A stretch of DNA of 64,000 nucleotides from Asterella californica. Its lineage: Eukaryota; Streptophyta; Marchantiopsida; Marchantiales; Aytoniaceae. The stretch is taken from assembly GCA_036924285.1 (NCBI GenBank), contig JAYKYS010000002.1, forward strand, positions 6,510,001 through 6,574,000, in the 5' to 3' direction. A program made the translations under genes and the position numbers. Positions 40,744 through 51,687 of this stretch are shown one piece after another. Under the pieces are notes generated by a model. It did no database searches. It worked only from the letters and a program-made list of their open reading frames with translations, and was not told the origin of the DNA. The stretch's first letter is position 1, and each line of letters starts with the position of its first letter.

Positions 40744-41345
40744 GAATTCACCCCCCCTATCTGGAGCTCCTTTAGTGTCTCCTCAGTAAACTGGTGCCCT
40801 ACTCGTCTATGATCACGCAATATAGGTTCAGTCCCTACTAACTGTACTTGCTGCTGGGAGTTAGCAGGTAGTTGAGCTGCTACCGGTCTTACCTTTCTCA
40901 GTACAGATTTGTACTTCGCATGGACGTCTGCTTCCTGAGGGAGTGCACACCAACAACTTGCTTCTCTCCCTTCATTATTCTGCATCGGATGAGGAAAGAA
41001 CTGCAGGTATGTAGCAATCTCCTTATATATGCATCGAGAGTGGATAGGGATCACCACCACACTATTTTTCCCCTCCATCAATTTACTCACATTGTCTAAC
41101 CAACCAACAGCTGACTGTACAGACATAAACTCTTCAAACAAACCAGAAACCACTTCGTCTTCAGATAGAACTCCTACACGCCACAACCCTGATACCTGTT
41201 TCACCATCCATCTTTTTGTATTTTCCTCCATATCTTCAACTCTTGTAAATCGACTCCACCCATCTGCCTCAAACATCAGCAATCCAGACTGCCAACTCTG
41301 TACACCACACATGTATCCAGACCTTTGTACATGTCTCGCTTCCAA
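40740..41345 (-). pseudogene. Element C protease-RT spacer region
   Basis: 201 codons matching the first part of the F RT ORF (F-E-E, G-H-Q-F-T-E-x-T-L-K-E-L blocks) with an insertion of about 30 residues rich in Cys and Tyr around 40930-41030 that F lacks. It ends early by the poly-G frameshift. No catalytic function assigned. Confidence 0.65.
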
Positions 41346-41392
41346 CTCTGACGGGACCTCAACAGTAGGTTCTACACCCCTGTCTTCCCGCT

Positions 41393-42046
41393 CTACAGGA
41401 GTGGACTGCGAAAAACCTTACATCTCTTCGTCTGAGAATCTCTAAGGGTTTGTCTGTTCCGCTCATGTCTTGAACGAACCGTCAAAAACTGTACTGAGTA
41501 CTTGTCATCAGGACTCCGAACTCTAGCATAATGAGACCCATCGTTCATCACCTTTGTCTCCATCCGAACAGCAGTGATGTATGGTTGACCCAGTATGACA
41601 GGATAGGAGGCAGATGACTGTACAAAGAAATGCTGATCAACCTCTACATCCCCAATCCTTACACGCATATTGGGACAAGCTCCGTATAACTCACCCTTTT
41701 GGTTATTTGCAGCTCGAAGTACCCAACCATGATTCCTTTCGATTGGCCACTGTCCCTTTTCATACACCTCCTTGGAAATGATGTTGATCTCCGACCCGTG
41801 ATCCACAAGAGCAGGTACTGACTCAGAAAGTCCTCCAAGCCGAACTTGCGTCTCTGTTGTCGCTCTTGTCCAGTGCTTCTCCTTGAAATCGCTGTCTGCG
41901 CCTGACCCATCCTCTTCAAACTCTTCATCTTCATTCTCAATAACAGCAGGACCAGCAACCCATGCCTCATACTTATCATCTCCGAACTGATCAACACCAA
42001 TAGCATCTACTGCTCCAACCATCTGACTACTTACTTGTTCAGTCAA
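41393..42046 (-). CDS. Element C protease
   Basis: 217 codons containing A-L-V-D-H-G-S-E-I-N-I-I at about 80-91, a retropepsin-like site with His in place of Ser/Thr, and L-G-Q-P-Y-I further on as the second block. An acidic stretch precedes the domain. The frame is closed on the gag side by a stop, so it is no longer joined to gag here. D and F carry the same site. Confidence 0.75.
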   Translation of the reverse strand: MTEQVSSQMVGAVDAIGVDQFGDDKYEAWVAGPAVIENEDEEFEEDGSGADSDFKEKHWTRATTETQVRLGGLSESVPALVDHGSEINIISKEVYEKGQWPIERNHGWVLRAANNQKGELYGACPNMRVRIGDVEVDQHFFVQSSASYPVILGQPYITAVRMETKVMNDGSHYARVRSPDDKYSVQFLTVRSRHERNRQTLRDSQTKRCKVFRSPLL

Positions 42047-42201
42047 TACCTATCTCTTTCTCTTCATGATATCTATTATCAACTCATGAAACTCTCTCTT
42101 TGCGATACCAAGCACTTCACGAAGAGTAAACTCAACTCTAGCATCCAAAATGCGTTGCTCTAGAACAGCACGCAAGTCTGTTGTTGTTTCGATGTCTGCC
42201 G

Positions 42202-43014
42202 CTAACTTGTAAGCTGGACCTTTCCCCTTCTCCTGTGCTGTAAACCTCTTTCCTCGTACTCTACTGTAGCAGTAGTCTCCTGTGGCAAATCCTGCACACC
42301 TTCCATAGGATCTACTACAGGTGGTGGAGCTGTAGAGGTAGAAGGTATATCCTCTGCAGCATGAAATCTTCCAGCTGGTACAGATGGTGACGGTTCAGCT
42401 GCTCTCCTCCTTGTAACCCTCCGACGGTCACTATCTTCTGGTACTCCTGCATCTAAGTCAGAAGCATCCCGTCTTCTTTTGTCTTCGATCATGGCATCTT
42501 GTTCACCACTCGTCTCTAAAAACGCTCGAATAGAAGTTGCATCTACTGGATCTCTCCATCCAGTAGCTCTCCTAATGCTCTCAGCACCTCTCTTCATCAT
42601 TTCGACCGGAACCTCAACAGCCTGCTCACCCATAGTTGGATTAGAGCGCACCTCAACTCTCCCAGTATATACATCAGCCTCCGCAGAACCCGCAGTCATC
42701 GCTGTAGTATTCGCACCAGTAAGTGATGGAAGAGAACTCCTCATTCCTCCTCTTCCAAAATATGTGTTCAGAGGCTGTCCAGTGGCGGTTAGATACAACC
42801 TGTTGTTCTGATAGTTGACTACGCCCTCTCGCAAGGCAACCGCCAAGTCTTGACAGTCTCCTCTGAGATGATCTGGACTATCGCACCAAATACATCTCAT
42901 GGTAAAGGTTCCTCCTACAGGTCGTGCACCTGGTGCAACAGGTCGTTGATCTCTCCTCAAGTCTGCCATCTCAACCCTCAAATCTCTCAACTGTTGAGTA
43001 AGTTCTTCTATCAA
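42202..43014 (-). pseudogene. gag: Element C gag, C-terminal part with zinc knuckle
   Basis: 270 codons with a CCHC knuckle (CIWCDSPDHLRGDC) at about 40-53, followed by the R-R-A-T-G-W-R-D-P-V-D block shared with D and F and an Arg-rich segment. It is separated from the preceding gag piece by a TAG just upstream (about 43066) and closes early at 42202. Confidence 0.75.
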
Positions 43015-43065
43015 GTTATGTTGATTTCGGTTCTCAACAGGTCGCTGCTGCTGTCTAGGTCCTCT

Positions 43066-43494
43066 CTATGCTGGGATAGGTACTGCAGGCGCTTGAGGAA
43101 CCACTTGGGGAACCACTATAGGTGCTTGAGGAATCACAATAGGTGCTTGAGGTATTGTAGGAGGAGCTACAGGAACATGAGGAGCTACTCTCTGCTCTGG
43201 CAAGGTCTCTGGCTGCAGTACCATCCTACCACGACGTTGTCTAGCAAGGGTGGATACTGCTTCCTCTACTCTCCTCCAATCAGATGTAACTCCCCCTTCA
43301 GCCCCTCGATCAGCCAACATGAAACAAAGCCTATCTGCTGTGAACTCATCCAGAGCCCCTAAGAACAACTCTGTCTTCCTAGCATCCAACGTCAACCTCT
43401 CTAGACCAGAAAGCTGAGAGTACCTCTTCTCAAATTCACGGATCACTTCATTCAATCCCATGGAACGTCCAGGCTGACGCTCTATCCAATCCAT
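43066..43494 (-). pseudogene. gag: Element C gag, middle part
   Basis: 142 codons with the L-T-L-D-A-R-K-T-E-L-F-L and D-R-G-A-E-G-G-V-T blocks shared with D, then a Pro/Gln/Val repeat-rich tail. Flanked on both sides by stops; 43495-43733 is the same gene in broken frames. Confidence 0.75.
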
Positions 43495-43733
43495 GAGAGT
43501 TCTTCTGGTGACTCTTTCAGAGTCCTCTTCTAGAAATTCTTCTCTTAGTGCACGTTCAAACAGAGTCCACCCACCTAAATTCTCTGTAAATTTCTAACCT
43601 TCTCTCTCAATTCAGGGACAACAGTCAACTCAAAGCTTAGAATTACCTCAACTTCAGGTGCCCTGACTAACTCCATCTCGCCCACATACTCCCGCAGGTA
43701 CCTTGTAACATCTCTTCCATCAAACCGCCCACA

Positions 43734-43970
43734 TCAACCAACAATCGCTTGTAATGCTCTTGTGGACTTCTGCTCAACTCCTCCAATTGCAGGTTGCTGC
43801 TGAATCAAAGCAGCCAACGCCTGAAGAATCTGAGACGTGTCAGGCTGTGCTGCTGCTGTTGGAACCACCGTAGGCCCTCCTTGAGAACCAATTCCTTCCT
43901 GAACAGGAGTCCCTTGAACAGGAGCACCTTGAGCAGCAGCCACACCCTGTACAGCAGCACTGTGATCCAT
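43734..43970 (-). pseudogene. gag: Element C gag, N-terminal part
   Basis: Starts at ATG 43970, 45 bp after the primer-binding site. Gln/Ala/Val/Pro-rich, then matches D (T-x-A-L-Q-A-I-V). It ends in a TGA at 43734-43736, where D reads through with Asn-Arg codons. Confidence 0.7.
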
Positions 43971-44014
43971 TTCTCTCTCAATCTGATCAATTCTCCAATC
44001 AATCACCCCAATTG

Positions 44015-44032
44015 CTCTCAGTGGAAGCACCA
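44015..44032 (-). other. Primer-binding site of element C
   Basis: On the - strand TGGTGCTTCCACTGAGAG, two bases from the LTR. D has TGGTGCTTCCATTGAGAG at 49726-49743. I cannot name the tRNA. Confidence 0.65.
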
Positions 44033-44034
44033 GA

Positions 44035-45877
44035 TGTCGTGGCGAGAGTCTTTCTTGGGGAGGGCGGACCTCCTGACTGTGATAGATCAGAGAGAAATGA
44101 CCAGAAAGGAAGATAGGTCGCTGCAGACGATGAAATCTCAAAAACACTGTCTCTTGTGCCCACCAATTGCAAACAAACACTCAAGCACTCACTCAGGTAC
44201 ACAAATATATCTCTCCGGAGTAGAAATGGCTTTATTTCAGTGTCAACTGCTTCATTGTTAAGAAAATATCTCTCTCCTCCTCTCCTAAGTACTTCTCAGC
44301 TGAAAATTCCAAGGAATTTGATCTTACGACAACCAAAGCCTTGTCAAAAATGATCTCCTTCCAATAAACCACCTCTGTCCGTTCAATTCTACTCAATTCT
44401 GGAAAAATCGATCCTCACTCAGCCTCCAAGCTTCTCAGCGTCTCCTCTCCTCAATCCACTCAAAATCTGTCAGAAAAATCGATCTCCACTCAGCCTCCAA
44501 GCTTCTCAGCGTCTCCTCTCCTCAATCCTCTCAATTATGGCAGAAAAATCGATCCCCCACTCAGCCTCCAAGCTTCTCAGCGTCTCCTCTCCTCAATTCT
44601 CTCAATTCTGGCAGAAAAATCGATCCCCCACTCAGCCTCCAAGCTTCTCAGCGTCCCCTCTCCTCAATCCCTAATTCTGCTCCTTTTTCCTCCTTCCGCC
44701 TCCGTTCTCTCAGAAAACTCCTTTGAAAAAGTGTCCCCGATCTCCAGCCGCCGCAGGTATTAAACCTAAAAGTTAATGCCCCTGCTTAAGCTGCCCCCCT
44801 GCTGTCCTTATAAGTGCAGTCACTTATCACAAGCAGGGCCCTAGCTTAAGCTGCCCCCCTGCTGTCCTTATGCATACAGAGCATTTTTTACAAAGTTGGC
44901 CCCTTTTTAACACAAGTTTCACAGTTGTCTCCACAAACTCTACCCCTACACTAATAAAGGTTCACATAACCTCATTCTTCATCCCAAGCCTACTCGACGA
45001 TTATTTAACTATTTAACAAAAGTTTCCTGTGCTCTTGATGCCATCTTGATGCCATCCTGAATATACTACAAGCCATCCAATATAGGCCGAAGCCCCTACA
45101 CTTATGAGGCTGCCCCACAGGGCTTACAACCCCCCCATATGCGCACCAGGTATCTCCCATAGTATATTCAGGATGGCATGCGGAGGCTTAGACCAGGAAG
45201 CCCACGATTAAGGGAGATACCGGTCTCCCGCCCCTAGGTATACAGGACATGGCTGAATACCCAACATAGACTCCCATCCGGGAGGCCAACATGCCAGAAT
45301 AGGAACCAGAGGCCAGGAGGGATTGATCCTGAGACCACTTCCCTCCTAGGCAGGCGCCCTATCACTGGGATGGCCTCTAGTTCCGTTCTGAAAGGATTTA
45401 AACTTTGTACATATGCTTTTACTGTAGAAATCTTCCTGCAAAGTCTTTACTAGCCTTTTCTGTGCAAACTCCTCTATACAACTCCATTTTTAATGAACAA
45501 GGAGTCAAAACTATAGTATTCAGGAACACCTACACACCCACGCTATCAGATTCTCAGTTCGAGTCTCGAGCCAGAATCGACGGATTTCCCTCTTTCACAT
45601 ATTTCACAGCCTAAAACTCGTACTAACTATTACTTAAAACACTTTCTGTCAAAACTAGAAGCATGAGGTCGCTCTCCTCGTCGTGCTTTACATCCTGGTG
45701 TCTTTCGACTCCCTTAGGGGTGATACTCCAACCCAAGCTAGGGGGCAGCTTGTCAAGCATGGCCCCAGCTTAGCTCCTGCCTAACTTGTTAAGCTGCAGG
45801 GCAGCTTCCTTTACACAACAAAGAAAAGATCTCTTTGCAACTAGTTTTCATTGTACAGACCCATGTACAACACGACA
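44035..45877 (-). repeat. Element C 5' LTR
   Basis: 1843 bp, with the same minisatellite and SINE-like segment as the 3' LTR and an extra 12 bp (GATGCCATCTT repeat near 45040). No confident TATA box was picked out. Confidence 0.93.
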
Positions 45878-45881
45878 GCGC

Positions 45882-46029
45882 TCGCATGACCTTTCTCGTT
45901 TTCTGATCTTCTTCAGAAGGCGCTCGTTCTCTCTCCGACATACATGTCGACGGTTACAACGTACTGAATTGAAGTAAAAGTTAAATTTGTATCTCCGGCA
46001 ACGGCGTCAAAAGTTTATATGTTTCTATA
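45882..46029 (-). pseudogene. B' gag start and leader with primer-binding site
   Basis: The first about 20 codons of the N-terminal gag ORF (ATG near 45942) and the leader with the primer-binding site at 45991-46010, on the - strand, up to the insertion point of element C. Homologous to 9826-9980 of B. Confidence 0.8.
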
Positions 46030-48096
46030 TGTAACAACCCAGAGAAACACAATGTATCAGAAATAATAAATTAAGGATCGTTCTCACGAAGATACAGTTA
46101 ACAATTACACAAAACACAGTACTACAACGTCACAATGATAATTCAGATAGTTTTCTGTTATTCTCACGAAATGGAATAATATTCGGATGAGAGTTTAAGT
46201 CTGATAAGAAACCAAACCCAAGCACAACTTGATAAATCGAATATAACAACAATGAAATAGTTCTTGATCAGAGACTCTTCCAATAATACATATAAAAGAT
46301 TCGAGAAGATAGATATATGAACAAATGAGATAGCAAATACTGCTGAAATGTTATTAGTCTTCTTCTGAAAAGACAGAAGAATATAGACTTCACATCAAAG
46401 TTCAAAGAATAAGCCCCTACTCTTCCTAAGAAGTGTTCTTCCAACTAAATCCTCACTCTTAAGAATCCCACTTATTTGAAGAAGGCAGACTTAAGACGAA
46501 GCCACCATGTTCCGAACTCTTCTTACAATTTAACTTACACTCCTCCACTTCACAGTAACTAATGTGTTTTCAGATTCCTCGAAATGTCTTTCACTTAAAT
46601 AGTCCGAAGACTCTCTTCACCGAAGGTCAACTTCGAGAGTTTGCATCAATCAGATTTACACCTACGACAGCAAACTACGTCCTTCGTAGATAATTACCTT
46701 CGCCCATATCATTCACACTCTCACTCCGCAATCTTGCGCAATCAAAAATTAACTAACAAAAACTGAAAACATAGAAAAAGTAAAATGACTGAGAATCACA
46801 TCGCTTATATAGTCTCTCGTCCGAAGATGACGGATCTCATTTCCTACAAAGAAAAGATTACATCTAGAACGTTGAATCACGACTCCCCACTTGGCGCAAC
46901 CGAAGTTTCTACTCTACCTAACTGTAAAGTCTGTCCTATACTCCGTAATGAAAACTTAACTGTCTCCTTAAGCTCCTTCAAATCTCTAATAATTCTCTCC
47001 GCTATTCTAACTATTCTGCTCTTTGCGAAGGGTCTGACGCTATCGTCAACTCTGCCTGAAGCCGTTGGAGAAGCTCCATTTCTGTCGCGTCGAGTTCGAT
47101 GGAGAAGTAGATAGTCGTAATCTTTTCCACCTTCGTCCAAAGCTCTTCGGCTTTATGAGCCGTCGCTAGCTCCTCATCCCTAGTGGCCAACTGCTCCAAA
47201 ATAGCATCTCTTTCGGACTTCAAGTCGTGGAAGCACGAAGTCATAAGATTGCCTGCCAATCTTCACCTGCCAATCTTGCAATTCTTGCGAAGTCTTCGTT
47301 TGCTCTTCCGCCTTCGCTACAACTAGAGCATCTCGTTCCGAAGTTAACTTCCTGATTTTGTCCGAAGAGTCCGCAAGCTTCTTCGTTAGAGCGTCCTTTT
47401 CTTCTAACCAGCCTTGACCCCCCGAAGTGTACCACGCTGAGAAGATCGTTCAGTGATATCGACTCCTTCGTCTCCTTCTCGTAGACATGTCGTTGCATGT
47501 CCAACTGTGTCATGATAGGCAACACTGTTCCACTGAGGAATTCCAGAGTCTGCTCGAACATCCTCAATTCCCTCCCAACATTTGGGTCGCTCGGTCCCGA
47601 AGTCATAGCTTCGCCTGGTCTGGGTGAAGTCCGAAGTTCTGCTTGAGGGACTTCCGTCTCTATTGCTATCACATCCGAAGATACCCTTCTCACACTCTAC
47701 TCTCCTTGGTCTCCTCTCGGGCTCGACGTTTCAATTATCTCCACAGAAGAAGACTTCGCGAGAGATCGTACGCCTTTGGCTCCTTCATCCAAAGTCGTCG
47801 TGGTCGTTCTTCTCGTTTTCTTCTTTCTCCTCGAAGTCACGCCACTCGGTGTGCACTCCTCTATCTTCCTCTTCGCCCGAGTGCTAGGTTCCGCCGAAGT
47901 CACTGGAGTCGCCAGCTCTTCCCTTCGAGGAGTCGGCTCCATCAAAAGTTCATCTTCCGATGTCGTTCTCTGTCCGAACTTCTCATCTTCCGTCGGAGTT
48001 AGTAACTTCATTCCTCGGTAGAAGACCACTGCGAAGGCCGCGAAGTATGTCGACCCGCCATCGTCGAAGGTAGTGTACAGTTTCTGATCGTGGTCG
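46030..48096 (-). repeat. B' 5' LTR, remaining two thirds, inverted
   Basis: Matches about 17670-19823 of B on the - strand, ending at TGTAACAACCC (46030) and starting at the inversion breakpoint near 48096. The TATATAA box is kept at 46805-46811. Joined to 22381-23437 it gives one LTR of about 3.12 kb. Confidence 0.88.
46877..48096 (-). pseudogene. LTR-encoded ORF of B', C-terminal part, decayed
   Basis: Homologous to codons from about residue 60 to the end of the 17495-18931 protein. Open pieces at 47697-48096, 47241-47693, 47011-47259 and 46877-47140 are in different frames. The basic and acidic low-complexity parts and the leucine-rich tail are recognisable; the coiled-coil part is shortened near 47240-47420. 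It shows that the U3 ORF belongs to the family and not to one copy. Confidence 0.75.
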
Positions 48097-48402
48097 TGGC
48101 GGATTGTACGAATGAACCAGCTCAGAAGACCGGTGTGAGGTTTCAACCACCTCCCAACCAACAACAACCAGATGTAGGAGTGAACATGGTCGATTTAGTG
48201 AAAGATTTGAAGGCTTGCACTCTTTCAAAAGACAATGGATATGGTTGACCAGAAGACAAAGAAATTCTGGTAAACAAAGTCGAAACTCGAAGTGTAAAGA
48301 AGATACTTCGGAAAGAAGAGACTCTGACGGAAGTCGAAGCGAAGGACATCAAGAAGACTGAGCAGAAGGAGTTGAAGAAGAAGAAGAGAGCGCACAAGAC
48401 GT
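48097..48402 (+). pseudogene. gag: B' gag, late part, beyond the inversion
   Basis: Homologous to about 12312-12620 of B on the + strand (C-T-N-E-P, N-M-V-D-L, D-L-K-A-C-T-L-S-K blocks). It has one stop (TGA near 48246) and ends at the insertion point of element D. It continues the gag that stops at 23437. Confidence 0.85.
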
Positions 48403-49723
48403 TGTCGTGATGTGAATCATTTCACATTGTAAATGATTCACTTCTCTGTCAGGCGTTAGTCTCTCTGAGTGAAGTTAAGACCTCAGAGAAATCCATTTTT
48501 GGATGATGTTATATATTTTGAGTCTTAGTAGGTTGATTACCATGTTGATAGGGGTTTAAGCTCATGGGTTGTATTTGCGTGTCGCCCATGCACGCTTTCT
48601 AGCTGATTTAAGTTATCTTTCGAGGCTGCGTGTCATTTTAGGTAGTTTAAGTTTTACGCTGGCACTCTAGGGGGCTTGACGTGGTAGCCTATGAGTGTAG
48701 ATAAGTTACCAGGTAGTTTAAGGCACAACAGGACAGTCAAGTGGAGCTATGAATTCCCATTGGTCTATTTTTGTCTTTTGTTAAACTCTAAGTTTAGAAA
48801 CAGAGCTCTAGAGTGGATTTCGAGCAATTTGAGAAGACACTACGAAATCTGAGAGCATAGGGAGATAGAGCTCGTCGAGACAAGCACTGTCAGTGAAATT
48901 CTTGATCGATTTGGATCAATAAACAAGGAGTTATGCCCAATTGAAGTTCGGATTGTGTCAAAACTGCATCACTTTTGTTGATTTTGGGGTTTTGAGTGTC
49001 AATTGTAGCAGAATTGAGGACATCGCTTCAAACCTTAGTGGTTGCGTTCACTGTCAATCGGGCTACGACTGTCAAAAAAGTTTCAAGTGATTTGAGTTAC
49101 TGAGTAATTCAGGGCGGCCGCTGAAGTAGAGGGGGTCCGAAAAGCTCTCAATCTGGAACAGCAACTTCAGAGAGCGAGATCTGGAGTTCTGTGTGGAATC
49201 AGGAGGCCCAACTTCACAGGAGTGTTCAACAAGCTGTGTACTGCAAATCCTGTAAGAATTTCCCAAAGTGATCGAGCCAATTTTTTGTTCTAGGTAGAAA
49301 CAGCTGTCTGGGTACCAGAAATTGCCGTAATTTCTCTACTCAGAAAGTTTCTACTCATATCTTAGTGCTCTGAATTGATCTGAATCTGAAACTTCGTATG
49401 TGTATCCAGTAGGATCTTATTGACATGTAGGAGGAGTTCTGAAGCCTGAACCTTCACATATTTCTCAATCCTCAGTGTCAAAGTTCGTCATTTGATCTTA
49501 TCATTGCTAGTTAAGTCTGAACTTTACTTCTTGAACATATCAGAAGAGCCAAGAGACTTATATGAGTGTTTTTCAGTATCACCTTGAGACCTGAAGCCTA
49601 TCCTTTGAGTAAACCAGCCACAACCTGAAGCCCAATGCTTCCCTGAGTAGATTGAACACAACCATCAAGCTCATATCACAGCCAGAAGGTTCGCCATTCC
49701 CAAGGAAGACTGTCAACCCGACA
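48403..49723 (+). repeat. Element D 5' LTR
   Basis: 1321 bp, starting TGTCGTGATGTG and ending ACCCGACA. An inverted repeat GTGAATCATTT/AAATGATTCAC lies near its start (48412-48441). The interior shares long blocks with the F LTR, while its first 100 bp and last 200 bp differ. Confidence 0.93.
48412..48441. repeat. 11-bp perfect inverted repeat near the start of the D LTR
   Basis: GTGAATCATTT, 8-bp loop, AAATGATTCAC. Present in the other LTR at 63038-63067. The core TGATTCA/TGAATCA resembles a bZIP-type binding half; this is only a resemblance. Confidence 0.7.
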
Positions 49724-49725
49724 TC

Positions 49726-49743
49726 TGGTGCTTCCATTGAGAG
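49726..49743 (+). other. Primer-binding site of element D
   Basis: TGGTGCTTCCATTGAGAG, two bases after the LTR; one base different from C. Confidence 0.65.
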
Positions 49744-49791
49744 CTCTTGGGGTGATTGATTGAGAAGGTTGAGTTACTACAAGGAGAGAAG

Positions 49792-50778
49792 ATGGATCGC
49801 AAGAGCGCTACTGCTGCTACTTCTGCGGCTGCTGCATCTACGTCTACTGCAGCACCTTCTGTGGCACCTGTGACTGCAGCGACCTCTGTACCTGGTCTGG
49901 ATACGGCTGAGATTCTGAAGACGCTTGCGGCCTTGGTCCAACAACATTCGATCGTTGGAGGGGGTGAGTTAAAATCCACCAAGGCTTTGCAAGCGATAGT
50001 GAATAGGTGTGGAAGGTTTGAAGATAGAGATATTTCTAGATATCTGCATGAGTATAGAGGAGAGATGGAGCTGGTTAGGGTTACTGATGCTGAGATGATA
50101 GCAAGTTTTGAGTTAGCTGTCATTCTTGAGTTGCGGGACCAAGTCAGGGATGTACAGAGGAGAAACCTTAGAATCTGGATGAGTTTTGAGCGATCTCTTC
50201 GAGAGGAGTTTCTTGAGGAGGACTCAGAGAGAGTTACTAGAAGGACATTTCTAGATTGGGTTGAGCAGCAACCTGGTCGTATGATGAGCCTGAGTGAGTT
50301 ACTGAGAGAGTTTGATCAGAGATACCGACAACTTTCAACTCTAGAGCGAATAACCCTAGATGCTAGGAAAATAGAGCTTTTCTTGCAAGCTACCGATGAT
50401 GCTACGGCAAATCGGTTATGTTTTATGTTGGCTGATCGATCTGCTGAAGGAGGTGTTACTATGGATTGGGGGAGAGTTGAGGATGTTGTGGTTATACTGA
50501 CAAGACAGAGGAGGGGAAGAGTGGTTGTGGGAGGACGTCCGCTTGCAGAAGTGGTCACTCCACCTTATGCTGCTCCTCAAGTACAGCAGCCTTTGGCCCC
50601 TGCTCCCAGACCTGTTGTCCCAATTGCAGTTCCTTTGATGCCAGTTGTGCCAGCTCCGGCACAAAGGGTACCTGTTCAGAGACCTACGGAGAACCATGGT
50701 CAACTGAACCAGATTGAAGACCTGATTCGACAGATGCGAGAGCTGAAGGTAGAGCTAGCTGGATTGCAGAGAGAGTAG
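49792..50778 (+). pseudogene. gag: Element D gag, main part
   Basis: Starts at ATG 49792; the frame is open 36 bp further upstream without ATG. 328 codons: an Ala/Thr-rich start, the A-L-Q-A-I-V-N-R-C-G-R-F block, capsid-like helices (L-D-A-R-K-I-E-L-F-L), a Pro/Val-rich linker and a predicted coiled coil at the end. It stops at TAG 50776-50778, where C continues to the zinc knuckle. The knuckle itself follows at about 50823-50866 but with Tyr for its first Cys. Confidence 0.8.
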
Positions 50779-51687
50779 CCATCGGCGCCTGCTGCTGCAC
50801 GTCCAGGAGGAGCTCCTGTTCGTAGATATATCTGGTGTGACAGTCCTGATCACTTCCGGGGAGACTGTCAAGAGCTCACAGCTGCTTTGCGAGATGGTGT
50901 GGTTCACTACCAGAACGGTAGGCTGCACCTTTCTTCTACTGGAGAGCCGTTGAACACGCATTTAAACAGTTTGGGCGAGGAGGCATGAGGAGTCTACCTC
51001 AGATTGCTACGGCTGCAACAGCAACTGCGTTAATAACACCGCTGGTAAATTCTGATGTATATGCTGGGCATATTGAGGTCTCTTCTAGTCCTACATTGCT
51101 AGATAGGACTGCTGAGAAGAGTGTGGCTCCAGTTCCTTCTGAGATACTGAAGAGAGGAGCCGAGTCTATTCGTAGGGTCACAGGATGGGGAGATCCTGTA
51201 GATGCTGCTTCTATCAGAGCATTATTGGATGTAGATAGACATGTTCATTGGCAGGATGCTTCTGTGGAAGAAAAGAGGCGACGAGAAGCCTCTGAACTTG
51301 ATACTGGAGTTCCTGAGGAGACTGGGGATAGACGGAGAGTCACAAGGAGACGAGCGGCTCTTCTTGAGGACATCTCGTCTACTTCTGTAGCTCCTCCACC
51401 TGCACCAGATCCTATGGAGGACGTGTAGAGATCCCAGCAGGAGCCAACGACTGCTGGTAGGCGGTTTACTACCCAAGAGAAAGAGAAGGGACCGGCTTAC
51501 AAGTTGGCAGCTGATATTGAAACTTCTACTGATCTGAAGAACATCTTGGAGCAGAGGATACTGGATGCACGAATCAAGTTTTCTCTCCGGGAAGTTCTTG
51601 GTATTGCAAAGAGGGAATTTCACGAACTGATCATCGACATCATCAAGCGCAAGAGACAGGTGATGTCCGAGCAGGTAGAGAGTTCAG
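50779..51687 (+). pseudogene. Element D gag C-terminal part and linker, fragmented
   Basis: Contains the altered zinc knuckle, a frameshift near 50965-50975, an open piece 50985-51428 (R-R-V-T-G-W-G-D-P-V-D block and Arg-rich segment), a TAG at 51426-51428, then the I-A-K-R-E-F-H-E-L-I-I-D block to a stop at 51717-51719 in another frame. Confidence 0.7.

Larger units (their letters stand above)
35918..45877 (-). mobile_element. Element C: gypsy element of the C/D/F group inserted in B' gag
   Basis: 9960 bp on the - strand, with LTRs 35918-37749 and 44035-45877 whose ends are TGTCGTG and CACGACA. Flanks carry GCGC (35914-35917 and 45878-45881), and B shows the unoccupied site AGCGCTGAAAAG near 9975. 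LTRs differ by about 15 bases plus a 12-bp duplication in the right one, roughly 1 percent. Gag is badly broken, while RT to integrase is almost continuous. Confidence 0.95.
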
